A stretch of 64,000 nucleotides of DNA. It comes from Acaryochloris sp. IP29b_bin.148. GTDB lineage: Bacteria > Cyanobacteriota > Cyanobacteriia > Thermosynechococcales > Thermosynechococcaceae. Made by a program: the position numbers and the translations under genes. Location: positions 1-64,000 of the forward strand of contig NZ_JANQOY010000028.1 of the NCBI RefSeq assembly GCF_028285565.1. Reading direction: 5' to 3'. The notes beneath the pieces were generated by a model that saw nothing but the letters and a program-made list of their open reading frames with translations, ran no database searches and was not told the DNA's origin. Positions 45,865 to 54,850 of the stretch are shown one piece after another; position 1 is the stretch's first letter; the number at the start of each line of letters is the position of its first letter.

Positions 45865-46688
45865 AAATACTCTTAATCTAGAGGGTTATTCAAGTCTATG
45901 GAGCAAGTCGGAGACCATATTCATAAGACCAGATGAAGCGGTGGACATGTGCAAAGTATAGTTACCATACCCTTCTCGCGAGAAAGATATGACGTATGTG
46001 GAATATTTTCATCATCGTAGAATTATCTACCCAGTCCTTCCTTGCGGTATAAATCCGTATATTTATAGTGGATCTTAGGCAAGTCGCAGACATAGCATAG
46101 GCTGAAACCTTTTTTCAGTAACACTTTCGTGGTTGTCGCTATGTTCCTTGTAATCCGAGATCTGTTATGCAGTAACTCGCTGATGACTTTATTTACTTTC
46201 AGCAGGAACCGTAACATCCCATAAATTTATTTCTCCAAGGCAAATAGTTCTTTTATGTTTTACAGTTTATATAGAATTGTATTGATGATAACAATCAGTT
46301 TTAAATTTCTATTGATACCCTTCTCTTCCGCCTAGTTAATAACTGATAAAGCTTTCAGTTTTATTGTAGGTATTTCTAATCCTATTACTGCCTTGAATAA
46401 AACACTGCATGAATCATTGATAGTCTCAGGTAGATGATCAGCAATCAACGCTATTTTCTTAAAGTCAATCTCTTTAACAGATCAGGGATTGCAGTGAACA
46501 ATGATTGATCCGTGCATCAGTAAATAGGTATAAAGCAGCTCCCAGATGCATCCATCAGAAAGGTTAGGTAATCTGTGCGCAATGTTGATTGAGTAGATTA
46601 GGGTACAATTGCTCGATTGCAGAATCACCCGATCAGCGAAGCCGATAGAACGTATGAGCGGCAGACTCTGAGCCTGCCGCTATCCTGC
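45865..46688. other. intergenic region between cargo gene and secretion operon
   Basis: About 820 bp without a confident gene. A 64-codon minus-strand frame at 46023-46217 has no recognisable similarity. The right end holds the hairpin at 46658-46680; the left end should hold the promoter of the parvulin-ABC-HlyD operon. The AT-rich stretch 46240-46380 has the composition of a regulatory or decayed region. Confidence 0.4.
46658..46680 (-). terminator. hairpin downstream of the cargo gene
   Basis: GCGGCAG (46658-46664) and CTGCCGC (46674-46680) form a 7-bp GC stem around nine bases. It starts nine bases after the cargo gene's stop on the minus strand. No clear T run follows, so termination may be partial. 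Confidence 0.5.
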
Positions 46689-49082
46689 TTACAGGATAAA
46701 GTTATCTGCTGTTAAGTCATTTACACTGACATTGACCAGGAAGACCGAATCGTTATTGCCCAGATCAATCAAGGTGCTAGTGCCTACCTGAGTAGCAGCA
46801 CCGCCTATCCCTAAAATCTCATCGATATCACTAAACACAGCGCTTAAATCGAGAACATCACTCTCATGAACGCTTGAGATTGAAAAATCTAGGATGAAAT
46901 CAGTTCCTGAATTCGTGCCAAAGACGAAGGTATCTTGGCCATTGCCACCCACGAAGTTCTCATTCTGACGGCTCCCAATCAAAAGGTCATTACCCCCACC
47001 CCCATCAATGACGCCATTCACGGTTCCTTCAGCACCGTTAAAGATATCGTCAAAATTGCTCAGGGTCGCATCACCATTGATTTCACCTTGGTTATTGATG
47101 GTGATTCCAGTAGTCGCTGCACTCGCATCAATGGCAGCGGCTCCACCGGTAAGGGTACCTCGGTTATTCAATGCACCCTTGAGCGCTCCACTAATGTGGA
47201 CTCCAATCTCATCTGCGGCAATCAAACCTGAGTTATTGATGTCGCCATCCAGCGTCACCCCAGCTTGAATATCGATGCCGTCATCAGTTCCTAAGATCCG
47301 CCCTCGATTATCCAAGTCACCCGCAAAGGTGGTGGATCCCGTCACACTCGTAAACAGACGTATACCATCGCCAGCCTGATTACCTGTGCCATCACCACGG
47401 CCTCGGATAATACCGTCATTACGGAGAGAGGCTTCGACAATATCGCCATCTTGATCGCCGGTTTGCAAGGAAACACCAGCACCGTTATTGCCTTCACCCG
47501 CATCAATCAACCCTGAACGTCCATTCAAGATGGAATACGCTTCTGCGGTAGAGTCGGCGTAAACGGTGCCATTCCGCTGATCACCCGTACCCAGAATGTG
47601 GCCAAAGTTACGCAGATCAACGCCTGAGCCATCAATATTAACGGCTCGACTTCCGCTTTGAATGATGCCACGATTAATCACCGTGGCATCATGCTCTGCA
47701 TCCCCAAAATACAAGCCATTTTGAGCGCCATCAATCAGTCCACCTCTGGCGTTGGTCAAGGTCCCTTCATAAGCTAGACCATCTGAAAAGCGAACCGCTG
47801 CAGTGGCTCCTTGGGTACTCTCGGATAAAATATCGCCTCGATTCACAATATTGCCTCGATAGATGGTTCCTCCACCATCAACCCCCGAGAAAATTCGTAG
47901 ACCATCTCCTGCTAAGCCTAAGTTAGCTGCTGCTTGACCGCGACCTTGAATCGTTCCCCGGTTGACCAGCGTTGCATGGACAACATCACCCACAACGTCG
48001 CCCGTCTGCAGGGCAATTCCTGCACCTTGGTTGCCGATCCCTGCGTCAATAACGCCGTTTCGGCCATTCACAATTCGGTAGTTCTCAGCGGTAGCATCTG
48101 AGTAGACGGTGCCATTTCGCTGGTCATCTGTACCCAGAATTTGACCAAAGTTCCGTAGATCAACCCCCGAACCATCGATATTGACGGCCCGACTGCCACT
48201 TTGAATGGTGCCAAAATTGCGAAGGGTTAGATCATGGTCTGCATTGCCAATATACAAACCATTGCGAGGCCCCTCAATCAGGCCATCCCGGCCATTAACA
48301 ATCTGTCCATCAAAGCCCACACCATCTTCGACCACTAGGCCACCGAGGAAACCGACATTGACTTCAGCAGTAATCGCACCGTTATTAATCACGGATCCAC
48401 TCACGGACGTCTCGGGTTGACCGGAACCGTTAAAAAAGCGAAGACCGCTCGATCCATTCGCTGCAACTCGGGTGCCATCAGCAAAGACAGCTGAGCCATC
48501 GCCCCGACCTTGGAATAAACCATGATTGACGATATGAATGCGCTCACTGGTAGGGTCACCTGCAGCCCCCACCTGCACTGAAACAGCATCTCCAAGATTG
48601 CCTTTTCCCGCATCAATAATGCCAGAACGCTGGTTGAGAAGCCTAAAGTGATCAACCGTGCCATCCACATATAGAGTTCCGTTTCGCTGATTGTCAGTGC
48701 CCAGAATCGAACCAGAATTGATGACGGTGCTGCCATCTCCATCGCTGATATCCACCGCTCGGCTATCGGATTCAATGGTGCCTCGATTAAGCAACCGGAA
48801 ACGATTGCCAGTGGCACTGACGCCATTAACGCCCCCATCGATCAGACCTTGATTAAAGACGGTGCTGGCCACACCATTGGCTTCAATCGCAGTTTGATTG
48901 CTGTCGATAGAGGCATCCTTTTCGACAACAACCCTGTTGAAGCCCCCCTCTGTAACAACGCTATTGTGATCACCGGTTTGTAAGTGTTGACCCGAGCGGA
49001 CGCGTAAAGATTCACGAAATTCATCCAGCACCACAGGCTCGTTTCCTGAATCACTATCATTGATCACGTTGACATTAGACAT
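46689..49082 (-). CDS. large repeat protein with RTX-like C-terminus, probable type I secretion cargo
   Basis: The 797-residue acidic protein has no signal peptide. It consists of three related modules of about 181-190 residues (offsets of 543 and 570 bp), each with a SRAVNIDGSGVDLRNFG-like line, then ILGTDDQRNGTVY, then NGRNGVIDAGIGNQGAGI. Asn-Gly-rich short turns suggest a right-handed beta-helix. A degenerate nonapeptide pair GGGGNDLLIG and GGNGQDTFVFG follows near residue 690-715, and the end DVLDLSAVF to LTADNFIL resembles RTX secretion signals. The gene lies upstream of the exporter operon, so it is the likely cargo. No Cys residues. Confidence 0.82.
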   Translation of the reverse strand: MSNVNVINDSDSGNEPVVLDEFRESLRVRSGQHLQTGDHNSVVTEGGFNRVVVEKDASIDSNQTAIEANGVASTVFNQGLIDGGVNGVSATGNRFRLLNRGTIESDSRAVDISDGDGSTVINSGSILGTDNQRNGTLYVDGTVDHFRLLNQRSGIIDAGKGNLGDAVSVQVGAAGDPTSERIHIVNHGLFQGRGDGSAVFADGTRVAANGSSGLRFFNGSGQPETSVSGSVINNGAITAEVNVGFLGGLVVEDGVGFDGQIVNGRDGLIEGPRNGLYIGNADHDLTLRNFGTIQSGSRAVNIDGSGVDLRNFGQILGTDDQRNGTVYSDATAENYRIVNGRNGVIDAGIGNQGAGIALQTGDVVGDVVHATLVNRGTIQGRGQAAANLGLAGDGLRIFSGVDGGGTIYRGNIVNRGDILSESTQGATAAVRFSDGLAYEGTLTNARGGLIDGAQNGLYFGDAEHDATVINRGIIQSGSRAVNIDGSGVDLRNFGHILGTGDQRNGTVYADSTAEAYSILNGRSGLIDAGEGNNGAGVSLQTGDQDGDIVEASLRNDGIIRGRGDGTGNQAGDGIRLFTSVTGSTTFAGDLDNRGRILGTDDGIDIQAGVTLDGDINNSGLIAADEIGVHISGALKGALNNRGTLTGGAAAIDASAATTGITINNQGEINGDATLSNFDDIFNGAEGTVNGVIDGGGGNDLLIGSRQNENFVGGNGQDTFVFGTNSGTDFILDFSISSVHESDVLDLSAVFSDIDEILGIGGAATQVGTSTLIDLGNNDSVFLVNVSVNDLTADNFIL

Positions 49083-49811
49083 GGTTGTATCTCCAGAATT
49101 TTTCTAGACAAATGGTTCATCACTCGGACGACTGTGAATCATCAATAGGGGCAGTAAAGTCGGCGATACTGCACTGTCCTCCAAGGAAGGCAGCACGATC
49201 CAACCGAGCAGATCAGTACAAGTGATTCCTGCTAGGCATATCGAAACTAGAAGAGGCAGGTGGGTTCAGCTCAGCGGAGAAGCCTTGCCTGGATTTGAAA
49301 AAGACGTCAACTCACGAGCCATGAGACCAGGGAGTGTGATTCAAATCAAGCTTATGTATTTCAATGACCTTACTGCTTTGACAATAGAGGATCTAAAAAG
49401 TAAAAATACCTCACTTTTTATCTCAGCTTTTCTCAGCCAAATTAAAAATTCTTTTCCTGAAAATCCTTTCTCATAAGGCTTTCAGGATTCTCATGTTTCT
49501 TTCATTTATCCCTTGGCTGCAACTCAGATCAATTCAGAAATTAGCTACAAAAAATATTTATTTTTGAAAATTAAAAACTTGGTTCACCATTGATGGACTT
49601 TATTACACTAAATTCCCTGTCAAATTGCCTCACTTTTTGTCTCAGTTGCTCCAGAACAGTGAACAGCTTGTTTGGGAGAAGAAGTGCGATGGTCGAAGGC
49701 CGGAGGAGTCCATCGCGCCCCACCCCTAATACTGACAAACCTGCGCAGGACAGTCGCTGAACTCCAGGACAATCACCAGCGCAGGTGTCAAAACTATTGC
49801 TACTACTGTTT
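49083..49811. other. intergenic region upstream of the cargo gene
   Basis: No gene is supported over 730 bp. A plus-strand frame at 49222-49476 has no similarity I recognise. It contains an 18-base direct repeat (49409-49426 and 49628-49645, one mismatch), and two inverted repeats: GCGATGG/CCATCGC (49686-49692/49710-49716) and ACCTGCGC/GCGCAGGT (49739-49746/49779-49786). The latter lies 26 bp below the stop of the hydrolase gene. The minus-strand cargo promoter should be near 49083-49200. Confidence 0.45.
49409..49645 (+). repeat. 18-base direct repeat pair
   Basis: CCTCACTTTTTATCTCAG (49409-49426) recurs as CCTCACTTTTTGTCTCAG (49628-49645), 219 bp apart. Both copies sit in AT-rich DNA. They could be a regulatory element or the trace of an old duplication. 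Confidence 0.6.
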
Positions 49812-50771
49812 CTACTGGGCCGTCAGCTGCTGCTGAATCCAACGATGTAGCTCAGCATTGATCACGTCAGGACGCTCGTCATGGGGACAGTGCCCTGCAT
49901 CCACTAAGACTAGTTCAGCTGCTGGGTAAAACTGCTGGAATTTTTGGGCTTTTTGGGGTGTCATCCACGGATCGGCTGCTCCCCATAGCAAAAACAAGGG
50001 GCGGTCCAAGCTTGGTAGCAACTGATCGAGCTTGCGGCCAGGTGGCGACTTAAACACGCCTGCAAACACGCCTCGTGCGCCCTTATCTAAGGACGGTCGA
50101 TAGATTTCTTCCACCAAACGATCTGTGACTGCCGATTGATCCTTATACAACTGGGATAAGGCTTTGCGGATATTTTCTGGCTTGCGCATACGGTTAAACA
50201 AGAAGTAGCTCATCACGTTGATTACAGGACGAGATCGCATCACTTTTTGCCGCCGCGCTTGCCACTGCTGCCGCCAAGCTGGCAATTCCGGTTTAGGCTC
50301 AACGTCTGTAAAGGATCCAGCACAGTTGAGCAACACTACCCCTCTGGTCCAGCCAGGACAATCCACTCCAAAACAGAGACTGGCATAGCCGCCGAGGGAA
50401 TTCCCGGCAATAAACACCGGCTCCTGAATCACTTCTTCACAGAAGGCCTGGATCTGGGCTCGCCATAAATCACCGGTATAGTCCATATTTGGCTTTGCCG
50501 AGCGGCCAAACCCCAACATATCCACGGCCCATACTCGGTAGTCGCGAGAGAGTACCTCAATATTTTTGCGCCAGTGATCGGTAGAGGCCCCAAAGCCATG
50601 CAACAAGACCACACAAGGACCTTGTTCTCCCTGCTGAACGTAATGAATTCGCCATCCCTGCCACTGCCAATACTGAGCGGTTGGAGTTTGTTCTAATGCA
50701 ACTGTCACAATTCGGTCCTTGAAAAATGTTGAGTGAATCGGGTCGGGGCTGGCTGCATCCACAAACCACAT
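49812..50771 (-). CDS. alpha/beta-fold hydrolase
   Basis: The 319-residue protein has VVLLHGFGASTDHW (oxyanion region), the nucleophile Ser in AGNSLGGYAS (around residue 142), the acid Asp in WGAADPWMTP and the His in AGHCPHDERP, a complete triad. The C-terminal half matches the haloalkane-dehalogenase/pheophytinase-like branch common in cyanobacteria. The substrate is unknown. The start is uncertain: ATG at 50771 gives a 25-residue tail; a GTG near VTVALEQ (around codon 23) is a possible alternative. Confidence 0.8.
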   Translation of the reverse strand: MWFVDAASPDPIHSTFFKDRIVTVALEQTPTAQYWQWQGWRIHYVQQGEQGPCVVLLHGFGASTDHWRKNIEVLSRDYRVWAVDMLGFGRSAKPNMDYTGDLWRAQIQAFCEEVIQEPVFIAGNSLGGYASLCFGVDCPGWTRGVVLLNCAGSFTDVEPKPELPAWRQQWQARRQKVMRSRPVINVMSYFLFNRMRKPENIRKALSQLYKDQSAVTDRLVEEIYRPSLDKGARGVFAGVFKSPPGRKLDQLLPSLDRPLFLLWGAADPWMTPQKAQKFQQFYPAAELVLVDAGHCPHDERPDVINAELHRWIQQQLTAQ

Positions 50772-51086
50772 AGGTCAGATGTAACAGTCTATGCTTGCAG
50801 CAATGCTGGCATCCCTCTTTTTTATGAATACACTAAATTTTTATGCTTGTGTTTCCTAATCATCTAGACAAGAAGGGAGAATCTAGGTCTGTGGGGTCAG
50901 CCACTTCTCAGTTGATCCCCACATCGATCACAGACTGGCCATAAAGTTGTCATTTAGGCTAGGAATGACTTAGATTGTTACAGAACCAAACCTTGAGAAT
51001 CCATTTAGGTGTAACGCTGAACTGCCCCATTTTTGTACAATAAAAGTGTTTAAGAGAATGTTAGTGCTCAAGTTCAAACCATCATC
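50772..51086. other. divergent promoter region
   Basis: This stretch lies between a minus-strand and a plus-strand gene. TACAAT at 51036-51041 is a plausible -10 for the plus-strand gene, but no good -35 was found. No gene is visible. Confidence 0.35.
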
Positions 51087-51383
51087 ATGCTGTCTCCAGA
51101 TGAATTAATTGGCCAAAAAGTATGGGTAAACGTTGAGCGGGATCCCGATTATCCTAATCTTGATCCCTATCGTGTTCAAGCGGAAATCACTCAACCCACT
51201 TCTCCTCCCTGGTTCTTTGCTCGCTACCAAGATCCCCCCCAACGGATTTATGAAACGGGGAAGTGGTTAACCCTATACGAAGCTCAACAAGCAGTTCTGA
51301 CCGATCCCGTGATCGAGTACGACGACTGGAATGATGAAGACGATCTAGACGAAATGTCATCCGACCGATTCGAGCGTCTTTAG
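51087..51383 (+). CDS. conserved hypothetical protein, small and acidic
   Basis: The 98-residue protein begins MLSPDELIGQKVWVNVERDP and has a compact beta-rich N-terminal part, then a highly acidic tail (DDWNDEDDLDEM). I do not recognise a named family, but the compact N-terminal block looks conserved in type. It is plus strand between convergent neighbours. Function unknown. Confidence 0.6.
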   Translation: MLSPDELIGQKVWVNVERDPDYPNLDPYRVQAEITQPTSPPWFFARYQDPPQRIYETGKWLTLYEAQQAVLTDPVIEYDDWNDEDDLDEMSSDRFERL

Positions 51384-51398
51384 TGTCCCAACCCACCC

Positions 51399-51647
51399 TT
51401 ACTCTTGAGAAGACGGCATCCGCTTGCGGATCTGGCTAATGATGCCTGTAAGGATAGAGCCTGCCATCACTAAGCCAATTGCAGGTTGGATGACCTTGGG
51501 CCAGAGGCTATACCAGACATCGAACCCTAATGGAATGCCCAGCTGTCGTCCTGCCAGCCCGACGAGAAACCAGACAAAACAGAAGATCACGAAAAACACG
51601 TCGATCATCAGGACATTGTTAATGCCATTGATGAGTTTTTCTAACAT
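51399..51647 (-). CDS. small two-helix membrane protein
   Basis: The 82-residue protein has two hydrophobic segments (about residues 14-32 and 50-70) and a basic C-terminal tail QIRKRMPSSQE. No family recognised. Its stop lies 16 bp from the stop of the convergent gene at 51087. Confidence 0.55.
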   Translation of the reverse strand: MLEKLINGINNVLMIDVFFVIFCFVWFLVGLAGRQLGIPLGFDVWYSLWPKVIQPAIGLVMAGSILTGIISQIRKRMPSSQE

Positions 51648-51736
51648 AGCCCTCTCTAAACTTTTTTGACTGCAACAACCGCAGACATCAGTGCGACCGA
51701 TCGCTGATGCCTCTCCTATCTTTTCATAAAGGGCAG

Positions 51737-52162
51737 CTACCCATCAAAGACCCAAGCCTGGACTCGCTCTAAACTGGCCCAGTTTGGCTTTCGCTTCAAG
51801 CCATCGTCAAAACTTTCTTGGAGTTCGTCCCGCAGCTCTGGAATCGCCATTGCAATTTGCTGAGCAATCTCCACATGCTTACGAACGCCTTTCTGCCCCG
51901 TTTCTAGCATGGCGACCGCCAAATTTACCCGCGCTTGCGGATCTTGAGGGTTGAGCTTTACTGCTTTTTGGGCTGCTTTTAAGGCCGAATTATATTTATC
52001 GGCTAATAGATACAGCCAGGCTAAGCAGGTCCAGGCGGGGCTACTTTTACGGGCGCGATCGCAAATGTCCTTAAAGACAGGAATTAAATCTTCAGCAGGC
52101 TCTCCGGCTTGGTAACGATCTAAGGCTTCCTTAAAGACATCGTCGAGGGTAGTGTCAGTCAT
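51737..52162 (-). CDS. TPR-type protein
   Basis: From the ATG at 52162 the protein has 141 residues. Residues 40-95 (PAWTCLAWLYLLADKYNSALKA to QDPQARVNLAVAMLETGQ) form about two tetratricopeptide repeats. This is a small scaffold type common in cyanobacteria; partners are unknown. An in-frame upstream ATG at 52198 would overlap the iscA-type gene and is less likely. The close spacing suggests the two are co-transcribed. Confidence 0.75.
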   Translation of the reverse strand: MTDTTLDDVFKEALDRYQAGEPAEDLIPVFKDICDRARKSSPAWTCLAWLYLLADKYNSALKAAQKAVKLNPQDPQARVNLAVAMLETGQKGVRKHVEIAQQIAMAIPELRDELQESFDDGLKRKPNWASLERVQAWVFDG

Positions 52163-52173
52163 TCCCAAAAATC

Positions 52174-52530
52174 CTAGGCAGAGAAAGACGTTCCACAACC
52201 GCAGGTCTGCGTTGCATTGGGGTTGGTGAATTGAAATCCACCGCCAATCAAGGCATCACTGTAGTCGAGAACCAAACCATAAATATACAGCATACTCTTG
52301 GGATCGGATACGACTTTAAAGCCGTCGTAATCAAACACCTCATCTGAGTCCTGAATATTATTGGGATCTTCAAAATCCATCGTATAGGACATGCCAGAAC
52401 AGCCTCCGCCTCGAACCCCCACTCGTAAGCACAGATCTGTCCCTTGCTTCTCGCGTAATTCCAATACATGCTTCAAGGCATTGTCCGTCATCATAATGCC
52501 GCGTTGTTGAGACTGAGTTGCTTCTGCCAT
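52174..52530 (-). CDS. A-type iron-sulfur carrier (IscA/SufA/HesB family)
   Basis: The 118-residue protein has the three conserved cysteines of A-type carriers: Cys44 in GGGCSGMSY and Cys110 and Cys112 in TCGCGTSF at the C-terminus. It should deliver Fe-S clusters during maturation. It can be a SufA- or IscA-like paralogue; which cannot be told from the window. The downstream TPR gene begins 11 bp after its stop (in minus-strand order). Confidence 0.92.
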   Translation of the reverse strand: MAEATQSQQRGIMMTDNALKHVLELREKQGTDLCLRVGVRGGGCSGMSYTMDFEDPNNIQDSDEVFDYDGFKVVSDPKSMLYIYGLVLDYSDALIGGGFQFTNPNATQTCGCGTSFSA

Positions 52531-52614
52531 GGGTTCACCTATTCCTTCTGCAAATCAATATAAACAACTGCTTCTAACGTTTATTCTATCTCAGGGTTTT
52601 GGCATCAACCGATT

Positions 52615-53568
52615 TCACGCTGGCTGACGCCGCAGGTAAAGCAGCAGCCCCCACAATAAACTGAGACCCGCAACGTATTTAACTGGGGCAGGCACCACAG
52701 GAGAAGGGGAGAAAAACCCTTCGATGCCGCCAGCAATGATCAGCATCGGCACCACTCCAAACATCAGCTGTATCGCTTGGGCTCCATACAGCTTTAAGGC
52801 AGCTAGCCGTTTGTATCGACCGGGGAAGACCACGGCCTTCGCCAGTAATAACCCAGCTCCCCCAGCCAGAAAAATCGCGGGCAGTTCCAACGCGCCATGG
52901 GGAAAAACAAAGGCCCAAAAGGGATAGGCCAATTTATTTTGACCAACTAAGGTTGCGATCGCAGCAATACTCAAACCATTAATCCACAGAATAAAGAGGG
53001 TTCCTACCCCTGCCAGCAACCCACCTGCAAAGGCAGAGAAAGTGACGCTGATATTATTTTGCATAATATTGCTAGAAGCTAAGGGTTCACTCCCGACAAT
53101 GGACCCCATCCACAGTTGGCCATCTTCCTGAACCATGTGAATAATGCGTTGGGGAATGATCAAATCCATAAACACGGGATCTCGCCAGGTGTACCACCAT
53201 CCCAGCAAGGCTCCTGCCAAAAACACAGCCGTCGCTAGAATCGTAAACCCCCAGGTCTGTTGAACAACCGCAGGGAATCCCCAACCAACAAACTCCCACA
53301 TCGACCGCCAAGCGGGTCGCCGTCCGCCCTGATAGATTTGAGAGTACCCGCGCAAGGTCAATTGCTTGAGTTGATCGGTAACCCCCGGTCCCATCTGACG
53401 GGCCCGAGACCGGGCCAGATCAGCAACCACCATTCTGTAGAGGCCACTTAAATCCTGAACCTCCCGGCCTGTTAGGTTTTTGAGACTATATTTTTCCGCT
53501 TTCTGGAGCAGCTGTTCATAGCGTTGCCACTGAGGTTCCTGTTGAGCCAGCCACCGCTGTCCATCCAT
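52615..53568 (-). CDS. stage II sporulation protein M-like membrane protein
   Basis: The 317-residue protein has a soluble helical N-terminal region (about 90 residues) and around six membrane segments. The FGGLLAGVGTLFILWINGLS and FPHGALELPAIFLAGGAGLLLA blocks match the SpoIIM family, which occurs widely in non-sporulating bacteria, including cyanobacteria. The function there is unknown. It lies six bases downstream of the nucleotidyltransferase gene and is probably in its operon. Confidence 0.85.
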   Translation of the reverse strand: MDGQRWLAQQEPQWQRYEQLLQKAEKYSLKNLTGREVQDLSGLYRMVVADLARSRARQMGPGVTDQLKQLTLRGYSQIYQGGRRPAWRSMWEFVGWGFPAVVQQTWGFTILATAVFLAGALLGWWYTWRDPVFMDLIIPQRIIHMVQEDGQLWMGSIVGSEPLASSNIMQNNISVTFSAFAGGLLAGVGTLFILWINGLSIAAIATLVGQNKLAYPFWAFVFPHGALELPAIFLAGGAGLLLAKAVVFPGRYKRLAALKLYGAQAIQLMFGVVPMLIIAGGIEGFFSPSPVVPAPVKYVAGLSLLWGLLLYLRRQPA

Positions 53569-53574
53569 TGCTGC

Positions 53575-54705
53575 TTAGCTCATCATCGGCGATGGCGCAT
53601 GGGCATCTTGGCGGGCATCCGTAATCAGCCAGTCTAACGACGCAGCTCGGACATCTAAGGAGGCCCCTGTCTTGTCCACGCAATAGCGACCAAAGACCAG
53701 CTTATCCACCAAACGGACTTCGGAGCCTAAGCGAGAATATTCAAAAATAACGCTATTATCGACTGTGGCTCCACTACAAATGTGACAGTTAGGACCGATC
53801 ATGGCGGGACCAATAATCTTAACGCCTTCTTCAATACGGGTCATGCCACCGATGTACACCGGACCTTGAACATCAACCTTATCCCAATCAATATCAACAT
53901 TTAAGCCAGTGTAGATTCCCGGTGACACTTCATGGCCAGGAATCGCAACGTTTTTGACATCGCCCATCAATACGCTACGAATGGCATGCCAATAATCGGG
54001 CACTTTACCGATATCCACCCATTGGAAATCCATGGCAATCCCATAGAAAGGCATATTCATAGAGACAAGTTTGGGAAACAAATCGCCCCCAATATCAAAC
54101 TCTTGGCCTGACGGAATCAGATCCAACACTTCCGGCTCGAAAATATAAATCCCCGTGTTGATCGTGTTGCTCAGGGCTTCATCGACGCTGGGTTTCTCTT
54201 GGAACGATTTGACCCGACCTTCTTCATCGGTCACCACAACACCATAACTGGAGACATCTTCCGGCTCCACAGTTTTCATCACGATGGTGGCAATGGACCC
54301 TTTTTGCCGATGCCATTTCACCGCCGCCGTTAGGTCTAGATCGATCAGGGCATCTCCACACAGGACAATAAATGTATCATCAAAGAAGGGAGAGAAGTCT
54401 TGAATCCGACGCATTCCGCCGGCGGATCCGATCGCATCCCCAATCAGATTCCCGTCTTCAATCCGCCCTTCAAAAGAATAGGCAATATCAACGCCAAAAC
54501 GTTGGCCATCTCGAAAGTAGTTTTCAATTTCATCCGCCAAATGGCTGACGTTCACCATAATTTCCTTAAAACCATGTTGCCGGAGCAACTCCACCAAAAA
54601 CTCCATCACTGGCTTTTGCATGATGGGAATCATGGGTTTAGGAATCGTGAATGTTATAGGGCGAACACGGGTTCCTTTCCCCGCCGCCAAAATCATCGCT
54701 TTCAT
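53575..54705 (-). CDS. sugar-phosphate nucleotidyltransferase (mannose-1-phosphate guanylyltransferase-like)
   Basis: The 376-residue enzyme has the nucleotide-binding start MILAAGKGTRVRPITFTIPKPMIPI, the metal-binding LCGDALIDLDL, and substrate loops QEKPSVDEAL and TGIYIFEPEVLDLIP. A left-handed beta-helix C-terminus follows (about 265-350) with hexapeptide-like VYIGGMTRIEEGVKIIGPAMIGPN. It makes a nucleotide sugar from a sugar-1-phosphate; GDP-mannose is the best guess. It could feed the polysaccharide locus, but no direct link is visible. Confidence 0.85.
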   Translation of the reverse strand: MKAMILAAGKGTRVRPITFTIPKPMIPIMQKPVMEFLVELLRQHGFKEIMVNVSHLADEIENYFRDGQRFGVDIAYSFEGRIEDGNLIGDAIGSAGGMRRIQDFSPFFDDTFIVLCGDALIDLDLTAAVKWHRQKGSIATIVMKTVEPEDVSSYGVVVTDEEGRVKSFQEKPSVDEALSNTINTGIYIFEPEVLDLIPSGQEFDIGGDLFPKLVSMNMPFYGIAMDFQWVDIGKVPDYWHAIRSVLMGDVKNVAIPGHEVSPGIYTGLNVDIDWDKVDVQGPVYIGGMTRIEEGVKIIGPAMIGPNCHICSGATVDNSVIFEYSRLGSEVRLVDKLVFGRYCVDKTGASLDVRAASLDWLITDARQDAHAPSPMMS

Positions 54706-54850
54706 ATCAAATGTTGTGTTTTATAGATAACTAGCCACCAATTTCAGGGCGGAAGTCCCAATTTTCAAAGTTTAGATTGGCATTAACAACTCTCCCCGCC
54801 TTGGCATCATAGCTTATAAATCGGCGTGTCCAAGATCTTATAACGCGCTT

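Noticed and set aside
46023-46217. Minus-strand 64-codon frame in the gap before the secretion operon
   Set aside because: No recognisable similarity and no ribosome-binding site. Possibly a decayed fragment, but unsupported.
49222-49476. Plus-strand 84-codon frame upstream of the cargo gene
   Set aside because: No family pattern, mixed composition and no clear ribosome-binding site.
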